Counted from the first letter of the stretch, positions 1-9,321 are shown. The stretch: DNA of 64,000 nucleotides from LMUY01 sp964244585 (GCA_964244585.1 CAXTJM010000011.1:1-64000); one strand, 5' to 3'. Notes: generated from the sequence alone by a model not told the origin. A program made the numbers and translations.

Positions 1-1
1 C

Positions 2-2485
2 GGCGGCTACGGACGCGGCATGCTGGCGCCGTTCAGCGACATCGACCTGCTGTTCATCACGCCGGACCATCCGCCGGCGCAGACGCTCGCGGCCGTGGAG
101 TTCAGCCTGTATTTCCTGTGGGATCTCGGGCTGAAAGTGGGCCATGCCACCCGCAGCGTCACCGAATGCATCGCCGAGGCGGAGCGGGACGTGACGGTGC
201 GCACGTCGATGATCGACGCGCGGCAGATCGCCGGCGACACCGGGTTGTTCGACGGGTTCGCCACCCGCTTCACCGCCGCATGCGCCCTGCACACTGCCGG
301 CTTCATCGCCGCCAAGCAGGTGGAGCGCGACCTGCGGCACCGCCGGTTCGGCGAAAGCCCGTTCCTGGTGGAGCCGAACATCAAGGAGGGCCGCGGCGGC
401 CTGCGCGACCTGCAGACCCTGTACTGGATGACGCGCTACGTGTTCGACACGCGCATCATGGGGGATTTGGTCGGCCCGCACAGCCCCGGCGGCGGCATCC
501 TGGTGGAACGCGAGGCCAAGCATGCGCGGCGCTCCTGGGACTTCCTCTGGACCGTCCGCTTCCACCTGCACTACGTCGCCGGCCGGGCGGAGGAGCGGCT
601 GACCTTCGACATGCAGCCCGTGATCGGCGCGCGGATGGGCTACACGCGGCACGGACGCCAGGACGGGGTGGAGCGCTTCATGCGCCACTACTTCCTCACC
701 GCGCGGGACGTGACCCGGACCACCGCAGTGCTGGAGCCGGCGATCGTGCGCGCGGCGCTCGGCCCGCCGGCCCTGGAGGAGCAGACCGACGCGGCGCTGC
801 TCGAACAGGGCTTCGTGTTGGCGGATGGCAAGCTGCTGGCGGCGCCCGGCCGGGATTTCCACGCCGAACCCGTGCAGATGCTGCGCCTGCTGCAAGTCGC
901 GCGGGACCGCCACCTGCAACTGCACCCGCTGGCGATCCGTGCCCTGATCCGCCACGAGCGGCAGGCCGGCGAATTGCGCGGCGATCCGGACGCTGCCGCC
1001 GCGTTCATGGACCTGTTGACCGCGGGCCAGGATGGCGCGCGCTGGCTGCACGTGCTGAACGAGACCGGCTTCCTGGGGCGCTACATTCCGGATTGGGCCC
1101 GCATCGTCGGCCAGATGCAGTTCGACACCTACCACGTGTTCACGGTGGACGAGCACACCATCGAGGCGGTGCGCGTGCTCGACACGCTCGACCGCGGCGA
1201 GTTGTCGGAGGTGGCGCCGATCGCGTCCGGCCTGATGGAGGATCTGCAATCCCGCCGGGCGCTGTACGTGGCGGCGCTGCTGCACGACATCGCCAAGGGC
1301 CGCGGCGGCGACCACTCCGAACTCGGCGCCGACCTGGCGCTCGCCATCGGCCCGCAGCTCGGCCTGTCGGCGGAAGAGACGGAGATGGTGTCCTGGCTGG
1401 TGCTGCAGCACCTGCTGCTTAGCCAGACGGCGTTCAAGCGGGACATCGACGACCCCAAGACCATCCTGGACGTGGTCGAAACGATCCAGTCGCCCGAGCG
1501 GTTGAAGCTGCTCCTGGTGCTGACCGTGGCGGACATGCGGGCGGTCTCGTCGCGGGTGTGGAACGGCTGGAAGGCCACCCTGCTGCGCGAGCTGTACGCC
1601 CGCGTCGCCGAGGTGCTGGCGGGCGGCCTGGCCACGACGGAACGCGACGTGCGCGTGACCCGCGCCAAGCAGGCGATCGCCGCCGAGCTCGCGGATTGGG
1701 GCGAGGCCGAGCGGACCTACTTCCTCGGCCTCGGCTATCCCAGCTATTGGCTGGGCTTCGACCCGGAGACGCATCTGCGGCATGCCCGCCTGGTGCGGGA
1801 GGCGCGGGCGATCGGTGCGCCGCTGACGGTGCAGGCCGAGCCGCTGCCCGCCCGGGCGGTGACGGAGATCACCGTCTACGCGGCGGACCATGCCGGCCTG
1901 TTCAGCCAGATCGCGGGTGCGCTGGCCGTGGCCGGGGCCTCCATCGTCGACGCACGCATCCACACGCTGACCAACGGCATGGCGCTCGACACCTTCTGGG
2001 TGCAGGACGCCGCCGGCGGCGCGTTCGACGCCCCGCACCGGCTGGCCAAGCTCTCCGTGCTGGTGGAGCAGGCGCTCTCCGGACGATTGCAGCTCACGGC
2101 GGAGATCCGCCGCATGGGAGAGGCCCTGCTCGGCCGCCGCATGCGCGCGATCCACGTGCCGCCCCGGGTCGTGGTGGATAATCGCGCCAGCCACACCCAC
2201 ACCGTCATCGAGGTGAACGGCCGCGACCGGCCGGGCCTGTTGCACGACGTCACGGCCGCGATCAGCGAGCAGGGGCTGCAGATCGCCTCCGCCCACGTGA
2301 CCACCTACGGGGTACGCGCGGTGGACGTGTTCTACGTCAAGGACGTGTTCGGCCTGAAGGTGGAAAACGACCGCAAGCTGGCCTCGCTCCGGACGGCCCT
2401 GGTCGCAGCCTTGGGCAGCCCGGAGGAGCCGGCGCCGCTGCCCCTTCCGATGCCGCCGCGCCGTCGCCGGGCGTCGGCTGGATAG
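2..2485 (+). CDS. glnD: GlnD, [protein-PII] uridylyltransferase / uridylyl-removing enzyme (5' end outside window)
   Basis: Sensor of glutamine: it uridylylates and de-uridylylates PII proteins and so controls nitrogen assimilation. The reading frame is open from base 2 and opens inside the nucleotidyltransferase motif (GGYGRG followed by PFSDID, the two metal-binding aspartates), so the N-terminus lies upstream of the window. After it come the GlnD linker, an HD phosphohydrolase motif (LLHDIAKGRGGDHS, near base 1285) for the uridylyl-removing activity, and two C-terminal ACT domains (near bases 1866 and 2205) that bind glutamine. About 827 residues are visible, and the order NTase-HD-ACT-ACT matches the family. 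The glutamate usual after GGYGRG is a methionine here. Family identity is very secure. Confidence 0.96.
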   Translation, partial: GGYGRGMLAPFSDIDLLFITPDHPPAQTLAAVEFSLYFLWDLGLKVGHATRSVTECIAEAERDVTVRTSMIDARQIAGDTGLFDGFATRFTAACALHTAGFIAAKQVERDLRHRRFGESPFLVEPNIKEGRGGLRDLQTLYWMTRYVFDTRIMGDLVGPHSPGGGILVEREAKHARRSWDFLWTVRFHLHYVAGRAEERLTFDMQPVIGARMGYTRHGRQDGVERFMRHYFLTARDVTRTTAVLEPAIVRAALGPPALEEQTDAALLEQGFVLADGKLLAAPGRDFHAEPVQMLRLLQVARDRHLQLHPLAIRALIRHERQAGELRGDPDAAAAFMDLLTAGQDGARWLHVLNETGFLGRYIPDWARIVGQMQFDTYHVFTVDEHTIEAVRVLDTLDRGELSEVAPIASGLMEDLQSRRALYVAALLHDIAKGRGGDHSELGADLALAIGPQLGLSAEETEMVSWLVLQHLLLSQTAFKRDIDDPKTILDVVETIQSPERLKLLLVLTVADMRAVSSRVWNGWKATLLRELYARVAEVLAGGLATTERDVRVTRAKQAIAAELADWGEAERTYFLGLGYPSYWLGFDPETHLRHARLVREARAIGAPLTVQAEPLPARAVTEITVYAADHAGLFSQIAGALAVAGASIVDARIHTLTNGMALDTFWVQDAAGGAFDAPHRLAKLSVLVEQALSGRLQLTAEIRRMGEALLGRRMRAIHVPPRVVVDNRASHTHTVIEVNGRDRPGLLHDVTAAISEQGLQIASAHVTTYGVRAVDVFYVKDVFGLKVENDRKLASLRTALVAALGSPEEPAPLPLPMPPRRRRASAG

Positions 2486-2549
2486 GAAAGCATTGACGTT
2501 GCCGGGGCGTTATGGTGGTGCAAGGCGTATCTTATTGAGAGCGCCGCCC

Positions 2550-2867
2550 ATGTCACGCCCGTTTGCAACCGCCCTGCTGTTCGCCACGATCGTTTCGGCT
2601 CCGCTTGTCGGGCATGCCGACGAGGTGCCGTCTTTCCTGCAGGCAGGGGATGCATTCTGCACCAGCCAGGTGGATTTCGACGATTTCGCGGCGAACGGCC
2701 ATGTCCGTCCTAATTCGGCGATCGAGACCTGCCAGACCATCATCAAGCCGACCCGCGTCGCGGTGATGGGCGGCCAGGGCAAGGTGAAATCAATGGTGCG
2801 GGTGATGAACGGCCCGCTGGCCTACTCCATCGGGTGGACCAACGGAGCGCTGCCGCTGGCGAAATAG
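2550..2867 (+). CDS. Small secreted protein of unknown function
   Basis: 105-residue protein that I do not recognise. It has a clear Sec signal peptide (MSRP, then a hydrophobic stretch, with probable cleavage after GHA near residue 23) and a short mature part with two cysteines that could form a disulfide in the periplasm. The start at 2550 was chosen because the signal peptide begins there and a purine-rich GAGAG lies just upstream; a TTG at 2493 in the same frame would put 19 non-hydrophobic residues in front of the signal. It lies 64 bases after glnD on the same strand and tail-to-tail with the proline-rich gene. A periplasmic location is inferred; the function is unknown. Confidence 0.7.
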   Translation: MSRPFATALLFATIVSAPLVGHADEVPSFLQAGDAFCTSQVDFDDFAANGHVRPNSAIETCQTIIKPTRVAVMGGQGKVKSMVRVMNGPLAYSIGWTNGALPLAK

Positions 2868-2906
2868 CGGCCGCATCCCGCTACCCGCGGCATTGGGCGA
2901 GGTCCG

Positions 2907-3089
2907 TCAGCCCATCTGCATGGGCGGAGGCGGCGGATCGATGTCGGGGTCGGGCATGGACAGCGGCGGCAGCTCGGCAGGGGTGTCGTTCGGGTCCGTC
3001 GGATCGTCCAGCGGCGGCGGAAACCCTGGCGGCGGGATCTGGACGCCGGGCGGGAGCACGGGTTCGGGCATCTGTGCCTGATAGGTCAT
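2907..3089 (-). CDS. Proline-rich acidic microprotein
   Basis: 60-residue protein composed largely of Pro, Asp and Glu (runs such as IPPPGFPPP and a terminal DIDPPPPPMQMG). It has no signal peptide, membrane segment or cysteine. An AGAGGA-like ribosome binding site lies about 10 bases before the ATG at 3089, which supports real translation. It sits 74 bases downstream of the RTX-like gene on the same strand and may be co-transcribed with it. The low-complexity sequence suggests a disordered protein. Proline-rich short proteins like this are common hypothetical proteins in alphaproteobacteria, but I cannot assign a function. It could instead be a chance GC-rich reading frame. Confidence 0.55.
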   Translation of the reverse strand: MTYQAQMPEPVLPPGVQIPPPGFPPPLDDPTDPNDTPAELPPLSMPDPDIDPPPPPMQMG

Positions 3090-3163
3090 GGGAGCTATCC
3101 TCTCATCCGTTGACCAGTTCCAACGAGGACAGGCGCGAAGAGGTTGCGGCGGCCGGTGCGAGC

Positions 3164-4402
3164 CTATTTGACGATGAATTGGCCGGCTGTCGGCGTGGCG
3201 CCGGCGATCGTCACCGTCGTGCCATCCGACAGCGTCACGATCGTGCTGCCGCCGATGGTGACCGCCGTGCCCTGCGGGTCGGGGCCGTATCCTGTTAAGG
3301 CGATCCGGTCACTGGATTTGAAGCCGGATATCGTGTCCGCGCCGCCGGACTGGCCCGAAACGAACGTGTAGGTGGTGCCCATTCCGCTGCCGGAGACCAG
3401 GGCGGCGGAGCTGGCGCCACCGAACCCGCCGACCAGCGTGTCCGCCCCGACACCTGCCAGCAGCGTGTCGTTCCCGGTGCCGGCCTGGATCATGTTGGCG
3501 CCCGAAAGGGCTTGCACGGTGTCGCTCGCGACCCCCGCCATCACGGTCGAGACGCCGCCTGCGAGGACGAAGAAGTCGCCGCTGCCCTGCTCGGTGCCCA
3601 TCACGGTGGCGTTCGCGGTGGTCAGCATGGTGTTGGCCAGGCCTTGCACGGTCGCCGTCCCGCTGCCGGACACGGTCACCGTGTCGGCGCCCGTGCCGAG
3701 CGTCACGTGCAGCGGGTTCGGCGAGGAATCGTTCACCAGGAAGCTGCTGGTATTGCCGCTGATGGAGGTGGTGCCGGAGGTCACGTTCACCGTGTCCGCT
3801 CCACCGCCGGTCGGCGCCCCGGTGATCGTATCGAGGCCAGTCGAATTGACCAGGTTGGCGCCTGTGCCGAGATTGATCTGGTTCGAACCCGTGGCCGCAT
3901 TGACCGTGCTGTTGCCGGCGAGGACGTTGATGGTGTCGTTGCCGGACCCGGTCGCGATGTTGTAGTTGCCCGCGCCGGACGCCATCGTCTGGATGAGGTT
4001 GTTGCCGTCCGTGACGACGATGGTGTCCGTGGCGCTGCCGGATGGCGTGATGTCCGTATACGACAGGTTCAGCGGTGCGCCGGCCGGCCCGGCGCCCGCC
4101 AACAGCACCCCGCCCGCCGCCCCGCCCTGGATGGATACCGGCCCGTCTGCATTGACGACGATGTCGGAGTCGCCAGGTGCGACGGACACCGGCTGGGGCG
4201 TCGGCGCTTCGAACAAGGCGACGCCGCTCGCGGAGGCCGGCGCCGGCATGGCGGTGCCGCTGCCGGAATAGAACACCGGCGTGAACGCCCCGGACTGGAT
4301 CCCGGCCAGGATCGTATTGGCGGCGTTTGCCGCCATGGTGAGGTTATCGCTGCTGGAGAACGTAACCGTGGCGAGTCCGCCACCGATCGAGCCGCCTGCC
4401 AT
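3164..4402 (-). CDS. RTX-like glycine/aspartate-rich repeat protein (hemolysin-type calcium-binding)
   Basis: 412-residue protein rich in Gly, Thr, Ser, Asn and Asp and almost free of Lys, Arg and Cys. Degenerate nonapeptide-like units of the GxGNDTL type recur (TGSGNDTINV, TGTGADTVTV, AGTGNDTLLA, AGVGADTLVGG), consistent with a calcium-stabilised beta-roll. There is no N-terminal signal peptide. The C-terminus (FIVK, after a TIAGATPTAGQ stretch) would be compatible with type I secretion, but no ABC/MFP/TolC exporter genes are nearby. The 112 bases upstream are the most AT-rich part of the neighbourhood and probably hold its promoter. The family assignment is good; toxin, adhesin or enzyme roles cannot be separated, and I see no catalytic domain. 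Confidence 0.8.
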   Translation of the reverse strand: MAGGSIGGGLATVTFSSSDNLTMAANAANTILAGIQSGAFTPVFYSGSGTAMPAPASASGVALFEAPTPQPVSVAPGDSDIVVNADGPVSIQGGAAGGVLLAGAGPAGAPLNLSYTDITPSGSATDTIVVTDGNNLIQTMASGAGNYNIATGSGNDTINVLAGNSTVNAATGSNQINLGTGANLVNSTGLDTITGAPTGGGADTVNVTSGTTSISGNTSSFLVNDSSPNPLHVTLGTGADTVTVSGSGTATVQGLANTMLTTANATVMGTEQGSGDFFVLAGGVSTVMAGVASDTVQALSGANMIQAGTGNDTLLAGVGADTLVGGFGGASSAALVSGSGMGTTYTFVSGQSGGADTISGFKSSDRIALTGYGPDPQGTAVTIGGSTIVTLSDGTTVTIAGATPTAGQFIVK

Positions 4403-4514
4403 GCCTTAACCCCGACGCACAACGCTGCACCGAAACGTTAACGCAGAGCATTAAAATACGGCAAGAATTAAATCACGGTGTTTGCCATTCAAGCACGCGA
4501 CAGCACCCGGCGGC

Positions 4515-6803
4515 CTATCCGCGCCCGGTCCAGCACCATCCTTGGATATCTGACAAGTCGCTGTCGTTGTCCCGTATCCAGCTTCGATGCCGTTGCAAAT
4601 CGCCGTCGAAACGGCAGCCGTCCCTGCCGCAGCGGCCGAGCGCGTCATTGGCGAGGTCGAACCGGCTCATCCGGTTCAATACCAGCATGTCGAACGGGGT
4701 GGTGGTGGTGCCCTCCTCCCGGTAGCCATGCACGTGGAAGCGCTGCGGATCCGCCCGGCCGTGGAGAAGCTCATGGACAACCATCGGATAGCCATGGAAG
4801 GCGAAGATCACCGGACAGCGGTCGGGAAACAGGCTGTCGAACGACGCATCGGACAACCCGCGCGGATGCTCGTCCGGCGTTTGCAGGCGCAGCAGGTCCA
4901 CCACGTTGACCGCCCGCACCGCAAGATCGGGCGCCGCATCCCGCAGCAGGGCCACGGCCGCGAGCATTTCCCGGGCCGGCACGTCCCCTGCCGACGCCAG
5001 GACGACATCTGGCGGCCCGTCGCAGGACGCCCACTGCCACACCGAGGCGCCGCGGTCGCAATGGATTGCAGCCGCCTCCGCGTCCAGCCATTGCGCTTGC
5101 GGCTTTTTGGAGGTGACGATCAGGTTGACCGTCGCCTCCGACCGCAGGCACGCGGCGGCGACGTGCAGCAGGCAATTGGCGTCGGGCGGCAGGAAGATGC
5201 CGATCTCCGCCGATTTCTTGGTCAGCAGCGTGTTGATGAAGGTGGGTCCCTGGTGGCTGTAGCCATTATGGTCCTGCTCCCACACATGACTGGTCAGCAG
5301 GATGTTGAGGCTGGCCACGCTTCGGCGCCACGGCACTTCCAACGCCATCTTCTGCCACTTGGCGTACTGGCAGACCATGCTGTCGACGATGCCGACGAAC
5401 GCCTCGTAGCAGGCGAAGATGCCGTGCCGGCCGGTCAGGACGTAGCCTTCCAGCCATCCTTCGCACAGATGCTCGCTCAGCACCTCCAGCACCCGGCCAT
5501 CCGTGGCCAGATGTTCGTCGGTCGGCACCGTCGGCATCTGCCAGTCCCGCTGGGTGGTCCGGTAGATGCCGGCTAGCTTGTTGGACGTGGTCTCGTCCGG
5601 GCAGAACAGGCGGAAGCGGTCGCCATTCGCCGCGAATACCGATGCCAGCCAATCCCCCAGCACCGTGGTCGCCCCGGCCTCGATGCCGCCGGGCGACGTG
5701 ACCGCCACCGTGCCCTGGCCTGCCGGCGGCAGCGCCAGAGGCTGCTTCAACGCCCCGCCATTGGCGTGCCGGCAGCGGCCAAGCTGCTGGCCGTGCGGAG
5801 GCAACATGCCCAGCACCGCGGCCACCGGCTCGCCCGCCGGGGTGAACAGGCTGCCAGGATCGTACGAGCGCAACCACGCCTCCAGGGCACGGAGATGCCC
5901 GGGGTTGGCGGCCGGATCCTCGATCGGCACCTGGTGGCTGTGGAACGTGCCCTCGATGGCCACGCCGTCCAGCATCTTGGGGCCGGTCATGCCCTTCGGC
6001 GTCCGCAGCACGATCACCGGCTGCTCGCCCGCCGCGAACGCCGCCATCGCCCAATCGAGCGCCGCCGCCATCGGCCGGTGCAGGGCAGCCGGCGTGTCGC
6101 CAGCCACGATCCGCATCGTCAATCCGCAGCCGCGGAAGAAATCCGCCAGCGCGGCATCGTCCATCCGGGCGAAGATCGTCGGGCCGGACAGCTTGTAGCC
6201 GTTCAGGTGCAGCACCGGCAGCACCCTGCCGTCCCGCTGACGGTTGAGGAACTTGGCGAAGTGCCAGGATGTCGCAAGCGGGCCGGTCTCCGCCTCGCCA
6301 TCGCCCACCATGCACGCGACCAGCAGCCCGGGATTGTCCATCACCGCGCCCGCGGCGTGCATCAGGGCATAGCCGAGCTCGCCGCCTTCGTGGATCGCCC
6401 CGGGCGTTAGCGCCGTCACGTGGCTGGGCAGCCCGCCGGGCCAGGAAAAGGCGCGCACGAATGCCGCCATGCCGGCCGCATCGCGCGAATAGTCCGGGTA
6501 GGCATCGCCGAGCGTGCCCTCCAGCCATAGGTTGGCCAGCACGGCGGGGGCGCCGTGGCCGGGACCCACCACCAGCAGGGTTTCCTGCCCGGTGTCCTGG
6601 ATCAGCCGGTTCAGATGGGCGTACAGCAGGTTGATGCCCGGCTGGGTGCCCCAATGGCCGAGCAGCCGCGCCTTGATCTGCTCTGGCCGCAGGGGATCCG
6701 CCAGTCGCGGGTTGGACCGCAGGTAGATCTGCGCGGCACCCAGGTAGTTCGCCGCGCGGGTATAGGCGTCCAGCCCGGCAATCCGGTCTTCGGTCAGGCT
6801 CAT
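4515..6803 (-). CDS. xfp: Xylulose-5-phosphate / fructose-6-phosphate phosphoketolase
   Basis: Thiamine-diphosphate enzyme that splits xylulose 5-phosphate or fructose 6-phosphate with phosphate to acetyl phosphate plus glyceraldehyde 3-phosphate or erythrose 4-phosphate. 762 residues from the ATG at 6803, slightly short of the usual 790-820. Visible family motifs are GPGHGAPA (about residue 80), GELGYAL (about 141), the TPP-binding GDGEAETGPLATSWH (about 167) and, further on, YEAF and SHQGPT. The start codon overlaps the ackA stop codon (ATGA), so the two are translationally coupled and acetyl phosphate passes directly to acetate kinase. The frame stays open 53 codons further upstream, but that lies inside ackA. 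Catabolic shunt enzyme, cytoplasmic. Confidence 0.95.
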   Translation of the reverse strand: MSLTEDRIAGLDAYTRAANYLGAAQIYLRSNPRLADPLRPEQIKARLLGHWGTQPGINLLYAHLNRLIQDTGQETLLVVGPGHGAPAVLANLWLEGTLGDAYPDYSRDAAGMAAFVRAFSWPGGLPSHVTALTPGAIHEGGELGYALMHAAGAVMDNPGLLVACMVGDGEAETGPLATSWHFAKFLNRQRDGRVLPVLHLNGYKLSGPTIFARMDDAALADFFRGCGLTMRIVAGDTPAALHRPMAAALDWAMAAFAAGEQPVIVLRTPKGMTGPKMLDGVAIEGTFHSHQVPIEDPAANPGHLRALEAWLRSYDPGSLFTPAGEPVAAVLGMLPPHGQQLGRCRHANGGALKQPLALPPAGQGTVAVTSPGGIEAGATTVLGDWLASVFAANGDRFRLFCPDETTSNKLAGIYRTTQRDWQMPTVPTDEHLATDGRVLEVLSEHLCEGWLEGYVLTGRHGIFACYEAFVGIVDSMVCQYAKWQKMALEVPWRRSVASLNILLTSHVWEQDHNGYSHQGPTFINTLLTKKSAEIGIFLPPDANCLLHVAAACLRSEATVNLIVTSKKPQAQWLDAEAAAIHCDRGASVWQWASCDGPPDVVLASAGDVPAREMLAAVALLRDAAPDLAVRAVNVVDLLRLQTPDEHPRGLSDASFDSLFPDRCPVIFAFHGYPMVVHELLHGRADPQRFHVHGYREEGTTTTPFDMLVLNRMSRFDLANDALGRCGRDGCRFDGDLQRHRSWIRDNDSDLSDIQGWCWTGRG

Positions 6804-7945
6804 GGCAGCATCTCCGTTGTTTGGCGCGCGATCACCGCTTCCTCGTCGGTCGGGATCACCCAGACCGCGACCCGGCTGCCATGGGCGCTGACGAGGCTGC
6901 CGCCCGGCGACGGCACGACGGCCGGGTCGAGCGCGATTCCCAGCCAGGCCAGCCGCGCGCAAACGGCCTGGCGCATCGCGGCATCGTGCTCGCCGATGCC
7001 GCCGGTGAAGACCAGGCCATCGACGCCGCCCAGGCTGGCCGCCATCCCCCCGGCCTCGCGCGCCACCCGGAACGCGAACAGAGCGACGGCCTCCGCCGCG
7101 GCCGGATCGTCCGACGCCCCAAGCACCTGCATGTCGGAGTCGATGCCGGACACGCCCTTGAGGCCGGACCGATGGTAGAGGATGTCGGCCACCGCGTCGG
7201 CGTCATGGTCCTGGAGCAACGCCAGCACCAGCCCCGGATCGACTGCGCCGCTGCGCGTGCCCATCATCAGCCCGTCCAGCGGGGTCAGCCCCATGGTCGT
7301 GTCGATGCTGCGTCCCTGCGACAGCGCGCACAGGCTGGCCCCGTTGCCGAGATGCGCCACGATCACCCGCGACAGGCCCGGCGCCAGGTCACGCAGGCGG
7401 CCGGCGATGAAGTCGAAGGACAGGCCGTGGAACCCGTAGCGTCGCAGCCCCGCATCGTGCAGCGCGCGGGGAATCGGGAAGCGTGCGGCCAGGGGGTCGA
7501 GCGTGTGGTGGAACGCCGTGTCGAAGCAGGCGACTTGCGGCAGGCCGGGCCGGTGGGCGGCGACGTCCCGGATGGCGGCGAGGTTCTGCGGCTGGTGCAG
7601 CGGCGCCCAGGGCACCAGCCGCGCCAGTTCCTCCATCACTCCCGCCTCGACCAATGCGGGCCCGGTCCGCGATCCGCCATGGACGATGCGGTGCCCCACG
7701 GCGGCCAAGCCGTGGCCGCCCAGGTGGTGCTCGGCAAAGTCGAGGACCCGCTGCATCGGCGCACCGTCGCAACCCTCATCCGCCAGCACGTCGCCATCGG
7801 CCGCCTCGGCCTTGAAGCGGGGATGCTCGCCGATCCCCGTCAACGCGGCCTTGAACGCCGGCCGCAACCCGGCCCCGGCGAACAGCGCCGCCTTAATGGA
7901 AGACGAACCGGCATTCAACGTCAGGATCGCCCTCGGATCGGCCAT
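6800..7945 (-). CDS. ackA: Acetate kinase
   Basis: Converts acetyl phosphate and ADP to acetate and ATP (reversible). 381 residues from the ATG at 7945, preceded by a GGGAG ribosome binding site. The first strand carries the ASKHA phosphate motif (LTLNAGSSSIK, residues 8-18). GHRIVHGG, the FDTAFH segment, GYRYG-like RYGFHGLS, AHLGNGASLCA and FTGGIGEH follow in the normal family order. It is first in a two-gene operon with xfp, whose ATG overlaps its TGA, giving a complete route from sugar phosphate to acetate plus ATP. A longer in-frame reading to 8197 crosses into the divergent fumarylacetoacetase gene and is rejected. Confidence 0.95.
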   Translation of the reverse strand: MADPRAILTLNAGSSSIKAALFAGAGLRPAFKAALTGIGEHPRFKAEAADGDVLADEGCDGAPMQRVLDFAEHHLGGHGLAAVGHRIVHGGSRTGPALVEAGVMEELARLVPWAPLHQPQNLAAIRDVAAHRPGLPQVACFDTAFHHTLDPLAARFPIPRALHDAGLRRYGFHGLSFDFIAGRLRDLAPGLSRVIVAHLGNGASLCALSQGRSIDTTMGLTPLDGLMMGTRSGAVDPGLVLALLQDHDADAVADILYHRSGLKGVSGIDSDMQVLGASDDPAAAEAVALFAFRVAREAGGMAASLGGVDGLVFTGGIGEHDAAMRQAVCARLAWLGIALDPAVVPSPGGSLVSAHGSRVAVWVIPTDEEAVIARQTTEMLP

Positions 7946-8066
7946 GCGTCGGCTCCCCTCGCCGTGACAGGGAGACAACGCGGGACCGGGGCCGCGGATC
8001 GCCCCTGCCCTGCTGGACGCCATTGCCGGGCCGCCGCAACATGCCCGCCAACAGGAGGAACGCGGC

Positions 8067-9299
8067 ATGACACTGGACGACACGCACGATCCAGCCCGGC
8101 GCAGTTGGGTGCCGGGCGCCGATGCCGGGGATTTCACGCTGCAAAACCTGCCGGTCGGGATCTTCAGCCCGCGCGATGGCGTGAAGCGGCCGGGCATCGC
8201 GATCGGCGACCACGTGCTCGACCTGCAAGCCGCCGGGCTGCTGGGTCCGATGACGACGCTGAATGGGTTCCTCGCCGACGGCCGCGCCGCCCGTCAGGCC
8301 CTGCGCAGTGCCGCCTGGCGCCTGCTGGAAGCGTCCGCGCCCTCCCGGCCGGAGCTGCTGCACCCATTGGCGAAGTGTACCCTGCACCTGCCCTGCGCGA
8401 TCGGCGACTACACGGATTTCTACGCCGGCATCCACCACGCCACCAATGTCGGCCGGCTGTTCCGCCCCGACCAGCCGCTGATGCCGAACTACAAGCACGT
8501 GCCGATCGCCTATCACGGCCGCGCCTCCTCGGTCCGTGTCAGCGGCACCCCCGTGCGGCGGCCGAACGGCCAGCGCAAGCCGGCCAAGGAGACCGAACCC
8601 AGCTTCGGCCCATGCCGCAACCTGGATTACGAGCTGGAGCTCGGCGTGTGGATCGGACCGGGCAATGCCCCGGGCGAACCGATCACGATCGAAACCGCGT
8701 CCGACCACATCGCCGGGTTCTGCCTGCTGAACGACTGGTCGGCGCGCGACATCCAGGGCTGGGAGTACCAGCCGCTCGGCCCGTTCCTGGCCAAGAATTT
8801 CTGCACCACAATCAGCCCTTGGGTCATCATGCCGGAGGCGCTGGCGCCGTACCGCTGCCCCGCCATGCCGCGCCCGCCGGGCGACCCGGCGCCGATGGAC
8901 TACCTGTCCGCCGCGGCCGACCAGCAGACGGGCGGCCTGGACATCGGCCTGGGGGTGACCCTGTCCACGCCGGGCCTGCGCGACGGCGGCCATGCCCCGC
9001 ACACGCTGACGCAGGGCACCACCCGGGACCTGTATTGGACCGTGGCCCAGATGGTGGCGCACCACACCGTCAACGGCTGCGACCTGCGCCCCGGTGACCT
9101 GTTCGGCTCCGGCACCATCTCCGGCGCCCGACCCGGCGCGCAGGGCAGCCTGCTGGAGATCACGGAAGGCGGCCGCAACCCCGTGGCGCTGCAAAGCGGC
9201 GAGGAACGGCGGTTCCTGGAGGATGGCGACGAAGTGGCGCTGTCCGCACGGTTCGGCAGCGCCGGCTTCGGCGCCTGCATCGGACGCGTCGGCCCATGA
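8067..9299 (+). CDS. fahA: Fumarylacetoacetase
   Basis: Last enzyme of tyrosine/homogentisate catabolism: hydrolyses fumarylacetoacetate to fumarate and acetoacetate. 410 residues. It has an N-terminal FAH domain followed by the catalytic domain, whose signature stretch includes DYTDFYAGIHHATNVG (metal and catalytic residues Asp and His near residue 112-120), YHGRASS and a metal-binding ELELGVWIG segment, with GSGTISG near the C-terminus. A very good ribosome binding site (AGGAGG) lies eight bases before the ATG at 8067. It is transcribed away from ackA across a 121-base gap. No other homogentisate-pathway gene is adjacent. The family call is secure. Confidence 0.95.
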   Translation: MTLDDTHDPARRSWVPGADAGDFTLQNLPVGIFSPRDGVKRPGIAIGDHVLDLQAAGLLGPMTTLNGFLADGRAARQALRSAAWRLLEASAPSRPELLHPLAKCTLHLPCAIGDYTDFYAGIHHATNVGRLFRPDQPLMPNYKHVPIAYHGRASSVRVSGTPVRRPNGQRKPAKETEPSFGPCRNLDYELELGVWIGPGNAPGEPITIETASDHIAGFCLLNDWSARDIQGWEYQPLGPFLAKNFCTTISPWVIMPEALAPYRCPAMPRPPGDPAPMDYLSAAADQQTGGLDIGLGVTLSTPGLRDGGHAPHTLTQGTTRDLYWTVAQMVAHHTVNGCDLRPGDLFGSGTISGARPGAQGSLLEITEGGRNPVALQSGEERRFLEDGDEVALSARFGSAGFGACIGRVGP

Positions 9300-9321
9300 T
9301 CGAATGGTGCCCGCCTTCGCA

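Noticed and set aside
118..1422. Open reading frame of 434 codons on + inside glnD
   Set aside because: Arg/Pro/Gly-rich out-of-frame reading of a high-GC gene; glnD motifs in the other frame are clear.
3512..4441. + strand frame of 309 codons opposite the RTX-like gene
   Set aside because: Arg/His-rich composition typical of an antisense shadow; the minus-strand frame has the repeats.
4403..4514. AT-rich region as promoter for the RTX-like gene
   Set aside because: Several partial -35/-10 pairs (TTGAAT with TAATTC at 16 bases) but no convincing match; not listed as a feature.
4451..4648. 65-codon minus frame overlapping the 3' end of xfp
   Set aside because: No RBS, no family resemblance and overlap with the conserved end of xfp in another frame.
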